From Cytobacillus eiseniae (GTDB lineage Bacteria > Bacillota > Bacilli > Bacillales > Cytobacillaceae), in assembly GCF_017874625.1 (NCBI RefSeq), contig NZ_JAGIKZ010000005.1:1-64000 (forward strand): a stretch of 64,000 bases of DNA, written 5' to 3'. Below the pieces are notes generated by a model. The model saw only the letters and a list, made by a program, of their open reading frames with translations. It was not told the origin of the DNA and did not search any database. The translations under genes were made by a program, and so were the position numbers. Positions within the stretch are counted from its first letter, which is position 1; each line of letters starts with the position of its first letter. This document shows, in pieces, positions 56,262-64,000 of the stretch.

Positions 56262-57566
56262 TTACTCAGTAATTTCACAATGAACAAGTGTTGGTGCTGC
56301 TACTTTTTCGCTTGAAATAAGAATATTTTCATATAGCATTTCTTTCACTTCTTCTACATTTTCGAAATTGCTGTAAATCGTAACAATTGAATCTCCTTTT
56401 TTCACTTGATCCCCAATTTTTTTACGAAGTACAAGTCCTACAGCAAGATCAATCACAGATTCCTTTGTTGCTCTGCCAGCTCCAAGAAGCATTGCAGCTG
56501 TTCCAATTTCATCTGCTACCATTTCTGAAACATATCCATCTGTCTTTGCTTCTAATTCAAATGTATATTTAGCTTGCGGAAGTCTGGATGGATCATCAAC
56601 AACTGAAGCATCTCCACCTTGTGAACTTAGGAATACTTTGAATGCTTCTAGTGCCTTCCCATTTTGGATGACCGCTTCTAGCTTTTCACGAGCTTCTTTT
56701 AATGTTGATGCTTCTTTTGCAAGGTAGACCATATGACTTCCTAATGTTAAGCAAAGTTCAGTCAAATCTTCCGGTCCTTCTCCTTTAAGTGTATCGATAG
56801 CCTCTTTTATTTCAAGCGCATTTCCAATAGCATAGCCAAGAGGTTGGCTCATATCTGAAATAACAGCCATTGTGTTTCTTCCAACATTATTTCCAATGTT
56901 GACCATTGCTTTTGCTAGTGCAATCGAATCATCAATGGTTTTCATAAAGGCACCTGCACCTGTTTTTACATCTAGAACAATCGCATCTGCACCTGCTGCA
57001 ATTTTTTTACTCATAATTGAGCTTGCAATTAAAGGAATGCTATCAACAGTTGACGTAACATCACGCAGAGCATAAAGCTTTTTGTCAGCTGGTGTTAAAT
57101 TGCCACTTTGCCCAATGACCGCAATTTTGTTTTTATTGACAAGATTAATAAATTCATCATTTTCAATTTCAACATGGAAACCTTCAACAGCTTCTAACTT
57201 ATCAATTGTTCCTCCAGTGTGCCCCAAACCACGGCCAGACATTTTTGCCACTGGCACACCAAGAGCTGCAACTAATGGGCCAAGTACAAGTGTTGTTGTA
57301 TCACCAACACCACCTGTTGAATGCTTATCAACTTTGATTCCTTCAATTTTTGTTAAATCAATTTGATCGCCTGATTCAACCATAGCCATTGTTAAATCGG
57401 CTCTTTCCTTCTCAGTCATTCCCTGGAAGTATATCCCCATTAATAATGCACTCACTTGATAGTCAGGAATTGAACCGTCTGTATATCCATTCACAAAAAA
57501 TTGTATTTCTTCTGTTGTTAATTCTCTTCCGTCTCGTTTATTTTCAATTATATCGACCATTCTCAT
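56262..57566 (-). CDS. pdp: Pyrimidine-nucleoside phosphorylase
   Basis: Phosphorolysis of uridine, deoxyuridine and thymidine for nucleoside salvage. The 434-residue protein has the phosphate/substrate motif [15 protein letters not shown] (about residue 81), [11 protein letters not shown], the catalytic domain blocks [17 protein letters not shown] and [20 protein letters not shown], and the C-terminal PYNP domain. The ATG at MRMVDIIEN was preferred by alignment over the GTG three codons earlier. Confidence 0.96.
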   Translation of the reverse strand: MRMVDIIENKRDGRELTTEEIQFFVNGYTDGSIPDYQVSALLMGIYFQGMTEKERADLTMAMVESGDQIDLTKIEGIKVDKHSTGGVGDTTTLVLGPLVAALGVPVAKMSGRGLGHTGGTIDKLEAVEGFHVEIENDEFINLVNKNKIAVIGQSGNLTPADKKLYALRDVTSTVDSIPLIASSIMSKKIAAGADAIVLDVKTGAGAFMKTIDDSIALAKAMVNIGNNVGRNTMAVISDMSQPLGYAIGNALEIKEAIDTLKGEGPEDLTELCLTLGSHMVYLAKEASTLKEAREKLEAVIQNGKALEAFKVFLSSQGGDASVVDDPSRLPQAKYTFELEAKTDGYVSEMVADEIGTAAMLLGAGRATKESVIDLAVGLVLRKKIGDQVKKGDSIVTIYSNFENVEEVKEMLYENILISSEKVAAPTLVHCEITE

Positions 57567-57595
57567 TGTAATCACCGATCACTTTCATTAAAGTA

Positions 57596-58420
57596 TTATT
57601 TTGTTCCTAATTCCTTTACGAGTGCCTTTACATAGCTAAGAAAATCAGCTTTCACTCTTTCGGTTGTTTCGATTACTTCTTCATGATTTAGCGGCTGATC
57701 CAAAATTCCAGCAGCCATGTTCGAAATACAAGAAATGCCTAATATCTTCATTCCTGCGTGTCTTGCAACAATCACTTCAGGTACTGTAGACATGCCAACC
57801 GCATCTCCCCCTAAATGACGAAGCATACGGATTTCAGCCGGTGTCTCGTAAGTTGGACCTGTATTCCCAACATATACGCCTTCTTGAACATTCAATCCCA
57901 ATTTCGCAGCAATTACTTTGGCTATCTTTCTATATTCAGCTGAATAGGCTTCCGACATATCAGGGAAGCGTACACCTAATTGCGCATCATTTGGTCCAAT
58001 TAATGGATTGCTTCCCATATTATTTATGTGATCACTAATGAGCATTAAATCTCCAGGAGAGAAGCTTTCATTTACACCTCCAGCTGCATTCGTTACGATT
58101 AATTGTTCAATCCCTAATGCTTTCATCACACGAACAGGGAATGTAACCTTGTCGAATGAATAGCCTTCATAATAATGAAAACGTCCTTGCATAGCTACAA
58201 CCTGCACACCATTAAGGAGACCAAATACAAGCTGACCTGCATGGCCTTCCACAGTCGAAACTGGAAAATCAGGAATCTCATTATAAGGAATTTTCACAGC
58301 CTCTTCAATTTCATCAGCTAAAATACCAAGTCCTGAGCCAAGAATCAGTCCCATTTTTAGTTGTTGAGGATATTTTTCTTTTAAAAAACTTGCTGCTTTT
58401 TCTATTTTTTGAAAATCCAT
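57596..58420 (-). CDS. punA: Purine-nucleoside phosphorylase (PunA/PupG)
   Basis: Phosphorolyses guanosine, inosine and deoxy forms; trimeric class. The 274-residue protein has GSGLGILADEIEE near the N-terminus, MQGRFHYYEGYS, NAAGGVNESFSPGDLM, GNTGPTYETPAEIRM and GMSTVPEVIVARH, with the N243-type specificity block NMAAGI. It is the middle gene of deoB-punA-pdp. Confidence 0.95.
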   Translation of the reverse strand: MDFQKIEKAASFLKEKYPQQLKMGLILGSGLGILADEIEEAVKIPYNEIPDFPVSTVEGHAGQLVFGLLNGVQVVAMQGRFHYYEGYSFDKVTFPVRVMKALGIEQLIVTNAAGGVNESFSPGDLMLISDHINNMGSNPLIGPNDAQLGVRFPDMSEAYSAEYRKIAKVIAAKLGLNVQEGVYVGNTGPTYETPAEIRMLRHLGGDAVGMSTVPEVIVARHAGMKILGISCISNMAAGILDQPLNHEEVIETTERVKADFLSYVKALVKELGTK

Positions 58421-58434
58421 CTTTCTCTTCCCCC

Positions 58435-59619
58435 CTATTTCAAATCTGCTAAAAAGCTTTTTCCATATGAAGGCATTTTCACCTGGAAATTATCAGCAAT
58501 CGTTGCACCAATATCGGCAAACGTTTCTCTTATCGGCAGTTCTTTTCCATTTTCATTATTTTTTGCATAAACAAGTAGAGGAACATATTCTCTCGTATGA
58601 TCTGTTCCATGATGTACCGGATCATTTCCATGGTCAGCTGTAATCATCAGTAGATCGCCTTCACGCATTTTCTCAAATACTTCTGGCAGACGTGCATCAT
58701 ACTCCTCAAGCGCTTTTCCGTATCCTTCTGGATCGCGTCTATGGCCATATAATGCATCAAAATCAACTAAATTTAAAAAGCTTAATCCTGTAAAGTCCAT
58801 ATCAAATGTTTGAACTAATTTATCCATTCCGTCCATATTTGAGATCGTACGCAAGGATTTTGTTACACCTTCACCATCAAAAATATCTGAAATTTTTCCG
58901 ATTGCAATGACATCCAATCCAGCATCCTTCATTTCAGACATGACTGTACGATCAAAAGGCTTTAATGCATAATCATGACGATTGGAAGTTCGTTTGAAAC
59001 TGCCAGGTTGTCCAATAAATGGTCTTGCAATGACTCGACCAACCATATATTTTTCGTCCAGTGTTAATTCACGGGCAATTTGACAAATTTGATATTGTTC
59101 TTCCAGTGGAATGATTTCTTCATGAGCAGCAATTTGGAGAACTGAATCAGCTGAAGTATAGACAATTAATGCGCCCGTCTTCATATGTTCTTCACCAAGC
59201 TCATCTAGAATTTCCGTTCCACTAGCAGGCTTATTGCCAATAATCTTTCTGCCTGTGCGTGATTCGATTTCAGCAACTAATTCCTGTGGAAAGCCGTCAG
59301 GAAAGACTTGAAATGGTGTTTGAATATTCAAACCCATGATTTCCCAATGACCAGTCATTGTATCTTTTCCATTTGAGGCTTCTTGCATTTTTGTATAATA
59401 AGCAAGTGGTTTCTCTGCTTTTTCAATTCCTTTAATTTCACGAATATTACTAAGCCCAAGCTTCCCCATATTCGGCATATGTAAGCCATTCATTCTTTCA
59501 GCAATGTGACCGAATGTATCTGCCCCTTTATCCCCAAATTGCTCAGCATCGGGCGCTTCACCAATCCCAACTGAGTCCATTACTACGACAAAAATCCTTT
59601 TGTATGCATATGAATCCAT
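58435..59619 (-). CDS. deoB: Phosphopentomutase
   Basis: Interconverts ribose (deoxyribose) 1-phosphate and 5-phosphate, feeding phosphorolysis products into the pentose phosphate pathway. The 394-residue alkaline-phosphatase-superfamily protein has metal-binding [13 protein letters not shown] near 13, the phosphothreonine block [10 protein letters not shown] near 90, and the ligands ITADHGNDP near 325. First gene of the cluster, fourteen bases before punA. Confidence 0.96.
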   Translation of the reverse strand: MDSYAYKRIFVVVMDSVGIGEAPDAEQFGDKGADTFGHIAERMNGLHMPNMGKLGLSNIREIKGIEKAEKPLAYYTKMQEASNGKDTMTGHWEIMGLNIQTPFQVFPDGFPQELVAEIESRTGRKIIGNKPASGTEILDELGEEHMKTGALIVYTSADSVLQIAAHEEIIPLEEQYQICQIARELTLDEKYMVGRVIARPFIGQPGSFKRTSNRHDYALKPFDRTVMSEMKDAGLDVIAIGKISDIFDGEGVTKSLRTISNMDGMDKLVQTFDMDFTGLSFLNLVDFDALYGHRRDPEGYGKALEEYDARLPEVFEKMREGDLLMITADHGNDPVHHGTDHTREYVPLLVYAKNNENGKELPIRETFADIGATIADNFQVKMPSYGKSFLADLK

Positions 59620-59770
59620 TTTAATTCCTCCTACTGTAGATGAATGCGGTTACATTAGCAATTGGATATTAATAGATTACCCCTTATAATTGTGTTTATC
59701 ACAATGATCTTTTTAAAAATACGTCAGAAGTCTGACATCTACATTTTACCTAATATCAATAAAAAATGAA

Positions 59771-59806
59771 AGAAAAAGCTACCAAATTATTTATGGCAGC
59801 TTTTTA
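59771..59806 (-). terminator. intrinsic terminator of xerD
   Basis: AAAGCTGCC pairs with GGTAGCTTT (one G-T) over ATAAATAATTT, followed by TTCTTTC on the minus strand. Confidence 0.75.
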
Positions 59807-60697
59807 TGCTCTTGGATGAAATTGACTATACACATCTTTTAATCTTGTTTTTGTTACATGAGTATATATTTGTGTTGTTGATATATCTGCATGCCCGAGC
59901 ATCTCCTGAACGGCCCGTAGATCCGCTCCATTTTCAAGTAGATGGGTTGCAAATGAGTGTCGCAATGTATGTGGTGTTAAATCCTTTTCAATACCAGCTT
60001 CCATTGCTAGCCTTTTTAAGATTTTCCAAAAACCTTGTCTTGTTAATCCTCGTCCATGATGATTTAAAAATAGTGCATCATCCCTATATTTTTTAGAAAC
60101 AAAATGGCTTCTTCCCTCTTGTAAATAGCGATCAAGCACTTGTGCAGCTGTTTTCCCAATTGGAATAATTCGTTCTTTATTCCCTTTCCCTATACAACGA
60201 ACAAACCCCATTGTTAAATGGACATCACCTAACTTTAGTCCAATTAATTCACTTACTCGGATGCCTGTTGCATATAACAGCTCCAGCATTGCTTTATCAC
60301 GCAAGCCATAATGATCTCCCGCCTTTGGGGAATCTAATAAGATTTCCACCTCTTGCATATTTAAAACCTTTGGCAATGTTCTTTCCTGCTGTGGTGACTC
60401 TAGATGCACAGTTGGATCCTGCTCCACTGTCTTTTCACGCAGCAGAAATTGATGAAAAGCTCGTATAGATGCAATATGCCTTGCCAACGTTTTGGAAGAT
60501 TTCCCTTGTTCCTTTAACATTTTAAGGAAATGTACAATTTGAACTCGTTGAACATCATTCAAATTATTAATTGCTTCGACCGTATCTAAATACTTTACAT
60601 AACTTTTTAAATCTCGTTCATACGAAATAATTGTATTCTTTGCCAATCCTTTTTCTACAACTAAATAATGAATGAAATCCTTCAATTCATCCTTCAT
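59804..60697 (-). CDS. xerD: Tyrosine recombinase XerD
   Basis: With CodV/XerC it resolves chromosome dimers at dif. The 297-residue protein has the N-terminal core-binding domain (1-105) and the catalytic domain with the RHRHY residues: R in [16 protein letters not shown] and [13 protein letters not shown] containing His, Arg, His and the Tyr nucleophile. B. subtilis RipX is about 296 residues. The ATG at MKDELKDF was chosen over an upstream GTG; the ribosome-binding site is imperfect for either. Confidence 0.95.
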   Translation of the reverse strand: MKDELKDFIHYLVVEKGLAKNTIISYERDLKSYVKYLDTVEAINNLNDVQRVQIVHFLKMLKEQGKSSKTLARHIASIRAFHQFLLREKTVEQDPTVHLESPQQERTLPKVLNMQEVEILLDSPKAGDHYGLRDKAMLELLYATGIRVSELIGLKLGDVHLTMGFVRCIGKGNKERIIPIGKTAAQVLDRYLQEGRSHFVSKKYRDDALFLNHHGRGLTRQGFWKILKRLAMEAGIEKDLTPHTLRHSFATHLLENGADLRAVQEMLGHADISTTQIYTHVTKTRLKDVYSQFHPRA

Positions 60698-60705
60698 TTC
60701 CGACA

Positions 60706-60936
60706 CTACTCCCCATTTAAATAGAACAGAATTAACCGATCCAACCAGTTAGCTGAACCATCACTGGTTCCACTCGAAGATACCTTTACAGCAGTCCCCT
60801 GTGGCTCCTCATAACGGTGATAATCCTGATATTCTTCATTTAACCACATAATACCATAATAAAAAAGGATTGTGCATCCAGTGAAAAGCACGAACACCTT
60901 GATTGTTTGCAACGTCATCTTTAGCCAGGATTTCAT
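60706..60936 (-). CDS. yqzK: YqzK/DUF4227-like membrane protein
   Basis: A 76-residue protein with a single membrane helix (about residues 8-30, [21 protein letters not shown]) and a polar tail rich in Tyr, Glu and Ser. Position directly before xerD and size match YqzK (DUF4227) of B. subtilis. Function unknown. Confidence 0.78.
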   Translation of the reverse strand: MKSWLKMTLQTIKVFVLFTGCTILFYYGIMWLNEEYQDYHRYEEPQGTAVKVSSSGTSDGSANWLDRLILFYLNGE

Positions 60937-61018
60937 TCATACGTCCTCCACATGATCTTTATATTAAAAGATATGCCAATTTGGACAAGAATTATACCTG
61001 AAATTATCAAAAGAGGAA

Positions 61019-61145
61019 GCGCCTGAGGTCATCGCCGTACAAACTGGAAGGACTTCGACTAAGATAAAGGAAACACGGTGAGGTACGAACCGATGTTGAC
61101 GCAATCACTGCGGAGAAGTACTGAAGTTTGGTAGGCGATAGGCGC
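61019..61145. repeat. family B dispersed repeat, copy B5
   Basis: A 127-base core beginning GCGCCTGAGG and ending TTTGGTAGGCGATAGGCGC, with GATAAAGGAAACACGGTGAG in the middle. Ends are complementary as in B1 and B3. Confidence 0.85.
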
Positions 61146-61177
61146 TGGCGCTGGAGCTAGACGAATCAAAAGCGGAA

Positions 61178-61222
61178 GCGCCTAAGGTCTTGCCATACAA
61201 ACTAGAAGGACCTCATTTCACA
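61178..61222. repeat. family B repeat, partial copy
   Basis: Only the left part is present: GCGCCTAAGGTCTTGCCATA, then CAAACTAGAAGGACCTC. It lies 32 bases after copy B5 in the same orientation and may record a tandem insertion or a deletion. Confidence 0.6.
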
Positions 61223-61231
61223 AAAAGGATA

Positions 61232-61264
61232 ACAAAAAACCTTTTCCGATTTTAGAAAAGGTTT
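61232..61264 (-). terminator. intrinsic terminator of fur
   Basis: AACCTTTTC pairs with GAAAAGGTT region (AAACCTTTT with AAAAGGTTT) over CTAAAATCGG, followed by TTTTTTG on the minus strand. Confidence 0.8.
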
Positions 61265-61269
61265 CGTTA

Positions 61270-61746
61270 TTATTTTTGTTCAATTTTTTCTGATTCTTCG
61301 TTTTTAGTTGTATCATGACAACGATAGCATATCCCATGAAAGGTTAAACGATGGTCTTTAATCTTAAAATTCCATCTTCGTTCCACAACTTCTTCTACAT
61401 CCTCTAGCAAGTCTTCCTGAATCTCGTCAACTGCACCACACTCAATACAAACTAAATGATGATGAAAGTGTGCTGCACCTTCTTGACGAAGATCATAGCG
61501 AGAAACACCGTCACCAAAATTAATTTTATCGACAATCTTTAATTCTGTTAATAATTCAAGCGTTCTATATACAGTTGCTAAACCGATCTCAGGCGATTTT
61601 TCTTTTACCAGGAGGTAGACATCTTCCGCACTTAAATGGTCTTCTTCATTTTCTAATAACACGCGAACAGTAGCTTCACGTTGAGGCGTTAATTTATAGC
61701 TTGACGAATGCAAATGTTTCTTTATTCTATCAATTCTACTTTCCAT
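61270..61746 (-). CDS. fur: Ferric uptake regulator Fur
   Basis: Iron-responsive repressor of uptake genes. The 158-residue protein has the winged-helix DNA-binding domain (SSYKLTPQREATVRVLLEN and GLATVYRTLELLTEL) and a dimerisation domain with the metal ligands HFHHHLVCIECG and the second CxxC-type pair CYRC near the C-terminus. The start at MESRIDRI follows GGGAGG by eight bases, as known from B. subtilis. A Fur-box-like palindrome lies about 100 bases upstream. Confidence 0.96.
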   Translation of the reverse strand: MESRIDRIKKHLHSSSYKLTPQREATVRVLLENEEDHLSAEDVYLLVKEKSPEIGLATVYRTLELLTELKIVDKINFGDGVSRYDLRQEGAAHFHHHLVCIECGAVDEIQEDLLEDVEEVVERRWNFKIKDHRLTFHGICYRCHDTTKNEESEKIEQK

Positions 61747-61846
61747 CCGAAGTTCCTCCCTCGCCACTAACATTCTCATTATAACAGATATAGCATTAGA
61801 TTCAAAATAAAATTATTACAAATAACACTTTATATATATTACTATA

Positions 61847-61861
61847 TAATAATTATTATCG
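61847..61861 (-). promoter_or_regulatory. candidate Fur-box upstream of fur
   Basis: The minus strand reads CGATAATAATTATTA, matching 13 of 15 positions of the 7-1-7 Fur box (TGATAATNATTATCA). In B. subtilis the fur gene is controlled by PerR, whose box is similar, so this site could belong to either regulator. Confidence 0.45.
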
Positions 61862-61891
61862 AAAATAAAGCGTTTGTTTTCGACAGTAAAT

Positions 61892-61926
61892 GATAAAAGC
61901 GGATAAACATTTTTAGTTTATCCGCC
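61892..61926 (-). terminator. intrinsic terminator of spoIIM
   Basis: GCGGATAAAC pairs with GTTTATCCGC over TAAAAAT, followed by TTTTA on the minus strand. Confidence 0.85.
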
Positions 61927-61955
61927 TGATTATTATTTATAGCTTGATTTTATCA

Positions 61956-62594
61956 TTAAAAAGAATTGATAACTGATTTCATCAAGATTGGAGAAATTAG
62001 GGCTTCAATGCTTGCAGCAGCACACAAGAAAAGGATTGCAACAACAAAAGTAAACATGTATCTGCCTAGCATCGGCAGCATCGGATGACCAACCTTTTTC
62101 TGAAACTGCCTACTAATCATTTTTAATGAGAAAGAAACAGAAATCGTTGCAGCAATGATAAAGACAGGAATAATAATTAAGTTTTGCGGCAAAACAGTGA
62201 CAAATGAAAGCAGAAATCCATCCCAGCCCATTTGACTTACGAGAAACCCTACCGTAAATCCAACAACCATCCCTTTCATAAACAATAGAATCAAAATAAC
62301 TGGCAAACCAATAATTGAAATGCCTAAAATCCACATTAAACCAATAAATTTTGTGTTATGAAAGAAGCTTTGCTTAAATAAGTCGGTTGCTCCAGCTACA
62401 TTTCCATCTGAAACTTGTCCAAAAAACTGAGAAAGATAAAAAAATAAATCTTCTTTCTGTGTAAAGCTAAGACTATTAACAATAATCGCACCAAATATAA
62501 CACCAATTAAAAATAACACAACTATAAATAAATAAATTGAGGAATGCTCACGAAAATGATTTGCGACGACGTTCTGGTACATTTTTTTTCTCAT
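61956..62594 (-). CDS. spoIIM: Stage II sporulation protein M
   Basis: Part of the SpoIIDMP machine that remodels septal peptidoglycan and drives engulfment. The 212-residue protein has about five membrane helices (from residue 19, YLFIVVLFLIGVIFGAIIV, onward), with family blocks GLMWILGISIIGLPVI and GFTVGFLVSQMGWDGF. The ATG giving MRKKMYQN follows AGGAGGATC by a few bases; a 239-residue frame would extend through the yqxK terminator and was rejected. A SigE-like promoter lies upstream. Confidence 0.96.
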   Translation of the reverse strand: MRKKMYQNVVANHFREHSSIYLFIVVLFLIGVIFGAIIVNSLSFTQKEDLFFYLSQFFGQVSDGNVAGATDLFKQSFFHNTKFIGLMWILGISIIGLPVILILLFMKGMVVGFTVGFLVSQMGWDGFLLSFVTVLPQNLIIIPVFIIAATISVSFSLKMISRQFQKKVGHPMLPMLGRYMFTFVVAILFLCAAASIEALISPILMKSVINSF

Positions 62595-62627
62595 TGCGAT
62601 CCTCCTGCAAGCTCTGATTATTAGTAA

Positions 62628-62655
62628 ATTGTATGCTTGTCCTTCGGATGTATGA
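62628..62655 (-). promoter_or_regulatory. SigE-type promoter of spoIIM
   Basis: TCATACA (62649-62655) and CATACAAT (62628-62635) are 13 bases apart; the -10 fits CATACAMT exactly and the -35 is a weaker match to KMATATT. spoIIM is SigE-dependent in B. subtilis. Confidence 0.7.
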
Positions 62656-62692
62656 CAAAAAAAATCTAGCTCCATTATCGGGAACTAGATCA
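62656..62692 (-). terminator. intrinsic terminator of yqxK
   Basis: ATCTAGTTCC pairs with GGAGCTAGAT (one G-T) over CGATAAT, followed by eight T on the minus strand. Confidence 0.85.
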
Positions 62693-62719
62693 TAGGAAAT
62701 ATTTTGTTTACGTTCAGCT

Positions 62720-62825
62720 GCAGCACCTACCCCTCTTGGATATAAGTCAAGTCTCTTAGAAAGGAAAAGAACACCTTTCAAGAGACTCGTCTTATGCTTG
62801 TCGGGGGTGAGCAAGGTGCTTCCGC
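62720..62825. repeat. nested inverted-repeat element behind yqxK
   Basis: On the minus strand it begins GCGGAAGCACCTTGCTCACC and ends GGGGTAGGTGCTGC, giving complementary GCACCT/AGGTGC ends; the inner AGTCTCTT/AAGAGACT makes a second stem. GACAAGCATAAGACGAG is a phrase I associate with dispersed Bacillus intergenic repeats. The opening GCGGAAGC recurs in the partial family B copy near 61172. Confidence 0.55.
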
Positions 62826-62833
62826 ATTTGTTG

Positions 62834-63997
62834 TTATTCTGCAATTTTTCCGTACTTCCCGCCACCGCCGGCAGATAGGCTTAGTTTCCCTTCACGTGCT
62901 TTGATGATCAATTCTGCTGTTTTTGCTGGAATGATCTGCTCTAGTTCTGCTAAAGGAACTTTATGCAAAATCGCCATTTCCGTTCCAAAATGATCAAGCA
63001 GCTTCCCAAGCATTTTCGGTCCAAGACCTGAAATGAATTCAAGCGGCACTTGATGGATATATGGCGGGCGATTCACAGGTGATGTGTTTGCTGTTTTTAG
63101 TTCGGTAATTCGATCGGCCACTCCTTTAATATACTTCGTGCTGCCGCAATGATTGCATACACCGTTTTCTGGATCAAACGGAGTAAAGCACTTGGAACAT
63201 ACGGTCTGATGATATTTTCCAAGGAGCGGGTCAAGGCCGTAATTCGCTTTGACTTTGCGTCCATCTATTTTATGCAATGCTTTTTCCAGTTCATTAAAGG
63301 TTGGCTCTGCCATTTGCAGAACATGATATTCCCTGGCAATCTTTTTCAGAGAATGAGCGTCCGAATTGGTTACATAGGAAAACTCATGCAATTCTTTAAT
63401 TTGGTCTGCCATTGCTGTATCTGCACTTAACCCCAGTTCAATTCCATCGATCAGGTTTTTATCAAACACTTCAGTTAATGAGTGAATGACCCCTTTTCCG
63501 AACAGACTTTTAAAAGGGGTAAACACATGGGCAGGAATAAATAAACCGCCCAGCTCTTTCACCTTTAATTGCAGTTCTCGGCCTGAGACATAAATTCGCT
63601 GAGAGCTGAGTGTAATATTTTTCAGATGATTAGATAGCCACATCGAAAAGCTTTTCATTTTATCCAAAGTGGCAAAATAACAGAGTACATGGATAGGCCC
63701 ATGACAATTCTCATCATAAATTTCCAACTCTGACCCTGGAATGATCGTTAAATCGCCAAATTGCAATCCACCTTCTGGATGCTCGATTACATCTCCTGTT
63801 TCCATCAGCTCAGCAATTTCTAAGATCACTTCAGGAGAATGGCAATCAATAATTCCAATAATATTCAAGCCCTTTTCATTTCTTGCATGCTCGATAATAT
63901 TCGTAAAGGTAAGAGACTTTGCTCCCGTTATTTTTACTGGTTTCCCTGTTTTTGTTCTTCCGATATGAATATGCAGATCTGAGTAATACTGATTCAT
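62834..63997 (-). CDS. yqxK: Endonuclease Q-type PHP-domain protein YqxK
   Basis: A homologue of EndoQ, which cleaves DNA 5' to deaminated bases and abasic sites. The 387-residue protein has the PHP metal-binding start YSDLHIHIGRT (Asp-x-His-x-His at residues 7-11), further PHP histidines in IIDCHSPEV, HVFTPF and NSDAH, a four-cysteine zinc ribbon (CSKCFTPFDPENGVCNHCG, about 269-287) and helix-hairpin-helix DNA-binding motifs near the C-terminus (FISGLGPKMLGKLL). The ATG lies three bases from the window edge; the start agrees with the family, so the gene appears complete. Formerly mis-linked to UvrD-like annotation in some listings. Confidence 0.85.
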   Translation of the reverse strand: MNQYYSDLHIHIGRTKTGKPVKITGAKSLTFTNIIEHARNEKGLNIIGIIDCHSPEVILEIAELMETGDVIEHPEGGLQFGDLTIIPGSELEIYDENCHGPIHVLCYFATLDKMKSFSMWLSNHLKNITLSSQRIYVSGRELQLKVKELGGLFIPAHVFTPFKSLFGKGVIHSLTEVFDKNLIDGIELGLSADTAMADQIKELHEFSYVTNSDAHSLKKIAREYHVLQMAEPTFNELEKALHKIDGRKVKANYGLDPLLGKYHQTVCSKCFTPFDPENGVCNHCGSTKYIKGVADRITELKTANTSPVNRPPYIHQVPLEFISGLGPKMLGKLLDHFGTEMAILHKVPLAELEQIIPAKTAELIIKAREGKLSLSAGGGGKYGKIAE

Positions 63998-64000
63998 TTC

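Larger units (their letters stand above)
60937..61269. other. fur-yqzK intergenic region with repeats
   Basis: The gap holds family B copy B5 (61019-61145), a partial sixth copy (61178-61222) and the fur terminator (61232-61264). No gene seen. Confidence 0.7.

Noticed and set aside
61956-62675. Longer 239-residue form of SpoIIM
   Set aside because: The extension runs through the yqxK terminator and the SigE-like promoter; a well-supported ATG lies at 62594.

Overview
The window is a low-GC, endospore-forming Firmicute chromosome segment of the Bacillaceae type. Gene content and order match the Bacillus subtilis segment from spoIVA through gpsA-der, cmk, ypeB-sleB, gudB, recS, fer, sigX-rsiX, resEDCBA, dacB-spmAB, scpAB, lysA, the spoVA and spoIIA operons, dacF, the nucleoside-phosphorylase genes, xerD, fur, spoIIM and yqxK. 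All names come from recognising protein sequences and gene order by eye; no database search was run. Nearly all genes lie on the minus strand. Plus-strand exceptions are ypzI, ansA, fer, an acetyltransferase gene, a YjcZ-like peptide gene and ypuF.

Layout, left to right: (1) 0.2-12.5 kb: spore coat ATPase SpoIVA, YphF, GpsA, Der, the YphA/YIEGIA/cap trio, Fni, S1-like YpfD, PlsC, Cmk, YpfB. (2) 12.5-22.6 kb: PilZ protein, YpeB-SleB cortex lysis, PrsW, AnsA, bacillithiol reductase YpdA, GudB, MecB, YpbG. (3) 22.8-28.5 kb: CBS protein, YpbF, YpbE, YpbD, RecS, YpbB, ferredoxin. (4) 28.6-39.8 kb: riboflavin transporter RibU behind an FMN riboswitch, SigX-RsiX, ResEDCBA, RluB. (5) 40.2-48.8 kb: SpmA/B, DacB, SodF, ScpA/B, YpuF, RibT, LysA. 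(6) 48.9-55.6 kb: spoVA remnant, sigF operon, DacF. (7) 56.2-64 kb: Pdp, PunA, DeoB, XerD, Fur, SpoIIM and an EndoQ-type nuclease.

Sporulation dominates. Candidate promoters for the successive sporulation sigma factors are readable: SigH plus a 0A box before spoIIA, SigE before spoIIM and dacB, SigF before dacF, SigG before spoVAA and sleB, and SigK before the YjcZ-like gene. An ECF promoter precedes sigX.

The most notable observation is that the spoVA operon is not intact. spoVAA-spoVAB and spoVAEA-spoVAF are present, but spoVAC, spoVAD and spoVAEB are absent, and a roughly 300-bp dispersed element occupies the junction. That element (family A, MITE-like, five copies in one orientation, two with perfect 8-bp target duplications) and a second dispersed family (family B, with complementary ends) fill most of the long non-coding gaps. 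A third motif (family C) is a short GCGGA/TCCGC palindrome found as a four-unit cluster behind pdp and singly near the left edge. I see no tRNA, rRNA, CRISPR array, prophage or transposase gene.
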